Under the pieces are notes generated by a model. It searched no databases, was not told the DNA's origin, and saw only the letters and a list, made by a program, of their open reading frames with translations. The translations under genes were made by a program, and so were the position numbers. This document shows positions 63,001 to 64,000 of a stretch of 64,000 nucleotides of DNA, in pieces (the stretch's first letter is position 1; each line of letters opens with the position of its first letter). This DNA comes from JACRCG01 sp964524835 (GTDB taxonomy: Bacteria; Desulfobacterota; Desulfuromonadia; Geobacterales; Pseudopelobacteraceae). The DNA is taken from the NCBI GenBank assembly GCA_964524835.1, contig CAZGEG010000019.1, positions 29,652 through 93,651 of the forward strand, in the 5' to 3' direction.

Positions 63001-63986
63001 AAAGCGTCATTGACAGTAACGGCAACGCCATCAATTACGATCAGTATGACGGCATCGGCCAGAAGAAACTGATGACCTTATTCCCCGGCACGGCAGACCA
63101 GCGGCAGATAACTTATGGATATGACCCTGCCAACCTGGCTCGTATAAAGACCATCACCAGCGCCGCCGGTGTCTTCACCTACGGCTATGATAATTACGGT
63201 CGCCGCAACAGCCTCGTCTATCCGAACGGAACCAGTGCCGCGTATGGCTATGATGACCTGAACCGGCTTACCTCGCTGACTCACAACAACGGCGCCAGCG
63301 CCTTTCTCACTTATGGCTATACCCATGATCAGGCAGGAAACCGCAAGACTCGCACCGGCACGACTCCGGAAAGTTATGATTACGATGAGGTCTACCGGCT
63401 CAAACAGGCGGTCACGGTTACGGGGACAAAGAATTACACCTACGACGCCGTGGGCAACCGGCAGAGCGGCCCCGGGGCGAAGGACAGCGCTTACCAGTAT
63501 GACGCAGCCAACAGGATGACCACCGGACGGCTATTCAACTACCTGTATGACAACAGCGGCAACCAGATTGCCCGCACTATCCCCACGGCTCCGGACAAGG
63601 GATGGGCTCTCACTTGGGATTACGAAAATCGGCTTGTGAAGATGGAACAGAGCAAAGGGACAACAGAAAAGCGGACAATCACCTTCAAGTATGATCCGAT
63701 GGGGAGACGGATTGAGAAGAAGCTTGTCACAACCACCAACGGCACCACAAAGACTACCACTTACGCCTATGTCTACGATGGGGATAATATTGTGCTGGAG
63801 ATGGCGACCGACGCAAGCGTTACAACCAAGACTTTCTACACCCATGGTCAAAGGCCGGATGAACATCTGGCGCTGGAGCGGAATGGGCAATATTTCTTCT
63901 ATCACGCCGACGGGTTGGGAAGTGTTACGGCGATAACCAATCAGAGTATTACTCCGGCAATTAAACAGCTGAATCAAGCTGCATAG
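60081..63986 (+). CDS. RHS/YD-repeat protein, C-terminal part missing or displaced
   Basis: A protein of about 1300 residues. An N-terminal region with hydrophobic segments (LLLLLILSI) and a signal-like site near DVMAG is followed by beta-rich domains, then more than 20 YD repeats (such as GRLVLETDP, YDPKGRLQTATN, YDYDEVYRLKQA). GGTSCTSCGGGSDKL near the middle is a cysteine motif of some Geobacter RHS proteins. It ends after YHADGLGSVTAITN with SITPAIKQLNQAA, before the RHS core signature and any toxin tip. The first about 900 bases are AT-rich, the rest GC-rich. The start is uncertain (60081, 60069 or 60105). Confidence 0.85.
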   Translation: MSIKRCDIMGICNHQVVAMLLMGWIVIGFVNILPRKYLYEFESQFKRFDICVRRIIDVTLLLLLILSICRPIDVMAGVYQTTFYVDSMIPTWQDTGLNIPTNCQIGITADGAVCHNSGSSCADANGWARPTDSSFLAPGLTQVSLVGKVGSSSPFFVGTSLNYTSSSSGKLYLGFNDNAFADNSYGFNVTITKPCTGLTLESFSASPNQIVAGQPTVISWSASECIQTATLTIGTKTFNYTDASSGSVTWAGNDGDDNITEPKTYTATLNASSDCSGSSTTSIEITVLPPPDSCDLEQNFKSKANLLTGALSMSEQIFATSGGPFTTSLAFSYNSMDPRIGPLGRKWSHNYDVALVQNANGSITIREGNVRSYYKLVNGVYVPKTGDYSVLTKAATTFTLAYKGGGSKTFNSAGQMTAMTDTYGNTLAFAYDTSSGNLTTITESTWRSTSFGYENNRITSITDPTGNIYRILYDGNLIKSVTRPDGSKWQYTYYDTKGYIWTKTDPMDMVTTYVYDASHRVMTGTDSAGAITVSHPTDLTTVRSSSVIQSDGGTWQYTYDSATGNVASATDPFGNSTWKYYNADRTLRAKTVPFDIDTMLTTFFTYDSHGNVLTQTDPVDISIYTPAIDPATVNIAGLATLNPPIKTAVSYTYDYANNDQMGSVTDHRGSAATTTTYQYTVENGYKVTRVTDPDSHVTTTRYHMNGNIKDLTDANGQVTTYTYYPDTPANRTAAVVGLLYEVTGPDGVITRYTNYDKNGNLLEIKTIGTDNREIRTVQQFDGMNRLKTVTRFAQGLPDNVTAYNYDNYGNRNYQKDPEGKETNFLYDGKGHVTKVTDAQQHETQYLYGGTGGTSCTSCGGGSDKLTAVIDAKEQTTSFEYDLLGRLVLETDPLQKKIRYTYYDHGKVREKIDATTAPGKVLINYYYDTLGRLTTKRYADNSQESYTYDPKGRLQTATNANIGYTFIYYDNGWLKSVIDSNGNAINYDQYDGIGQKKLMTLFPGTADQRQITYGYDPANLARIKTITSAAGVFTYGYDNYGRRNSLVYPNGTSAAYGYDDLNRLTSLTHNNGASAFLTYGYTHDQAGNRKTRTGTTPESYDYDEVYRLKQAVTVTGTKNYTYDAVGNRQSGPGAKDSAYQYDAANRMTTGRLFNYLYDNSGNQIARTIPTAPDKGWALTWDYENRLVKMEQSKGTTEKRTITFKYDPMGRRIEKKLVTTTNGTTKTTTYAYVYDGDNIVLEMATDASVTTKTFYTHGQRPDEHLALERNGQYFFYHADGLGSVTAITNQSITPAIKQLNQAA

Positions 63987-64000
63987 GTTATGCATGGATG

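Overview
The window reads as chromosome of a Geobacter-like bacterium (Geobacterales, Desulfuromonadota). This is inferred from gene content and from moderately high GC with GC-rich third positions in the core genes. Supporting content includes a bacteriohemerythrin, PilZ, CheX and GGDEF signalling proteins, MacAB and RND pumps, an Mla-type lipid transporter, a fused B12-radical SAM/DUF2344 protein next to an RNase G-like gene, and a ferredoxin/[FeFe]-hydrogenase-like sigma-54 activator. No rRNA, tRNA, CRISPR array or intact insertion sequence was recognised.

Layout. 1-1.77 kb: the end of a flagellar export operon (fliR, flhB); flhB seems to start at an ACG codon and flhA does not follow. 1.8-14 kb: an accessory island of lower and patchy GC, with hairpin clusters, decayed gene ends, a TcmP/DUF5131 pair, a DUF6978/DUF1828 pair, a TIR-domain protein, a DUF2971 protein and a type III restriction-modification system with a KilA-N gene between mod and res. 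14.2-23.3 kb: an RND efflux set (adaptor lipoprotein, permease, TolC-like channel) interleaved with a metallo-hydrolase, a fused PabB-PabC and a lipoprotein. 23.4-30.5 kb: a PfkB kinase, a TPR lipoprotein, a RodZ-like protein, receiver and kinase proteins, a universal stress protein and a flavoprotein.

30.5-40.1 kb, mostly minus strand: hemerythrin, then lon-mlaE-EVE-mlaF-mlaD-M16-M16, which together look like an envelope and proteome maintenance operon. 40.2-45.4 kb: a leader region with a 20-codon ORF and a strong terminator, then a MacA/MacB-type ABC exporter, a HIT protein and an M16 peptidase. 45.4-52.2 kb, minus strand: PilZ, CheX, transglutaminase-like protein, REC-GGDEF, rpe, rsmB and htpX. 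52.4-56.5 kb: the radical SAM protein and RNase G. 56.6-59.3 kb, minus strand: a ribbon-helix-helix protein and the hydrogenase-domain sigma-54 activator. 59.3-64 kb: an AT-rich regulatory stretch with two near-identical operators, then a large RHS/YD-repeat protein whose reading frame ends abruptly near the window edge.

Most promising for novelty are the island as a whole, with its three copies of a DUF5131 gene end each beside a different accessory gene; the putative drug-sensing leader before the MacAB operon; and the transcription activator that keeps all four H-cluster ligand cysteines.
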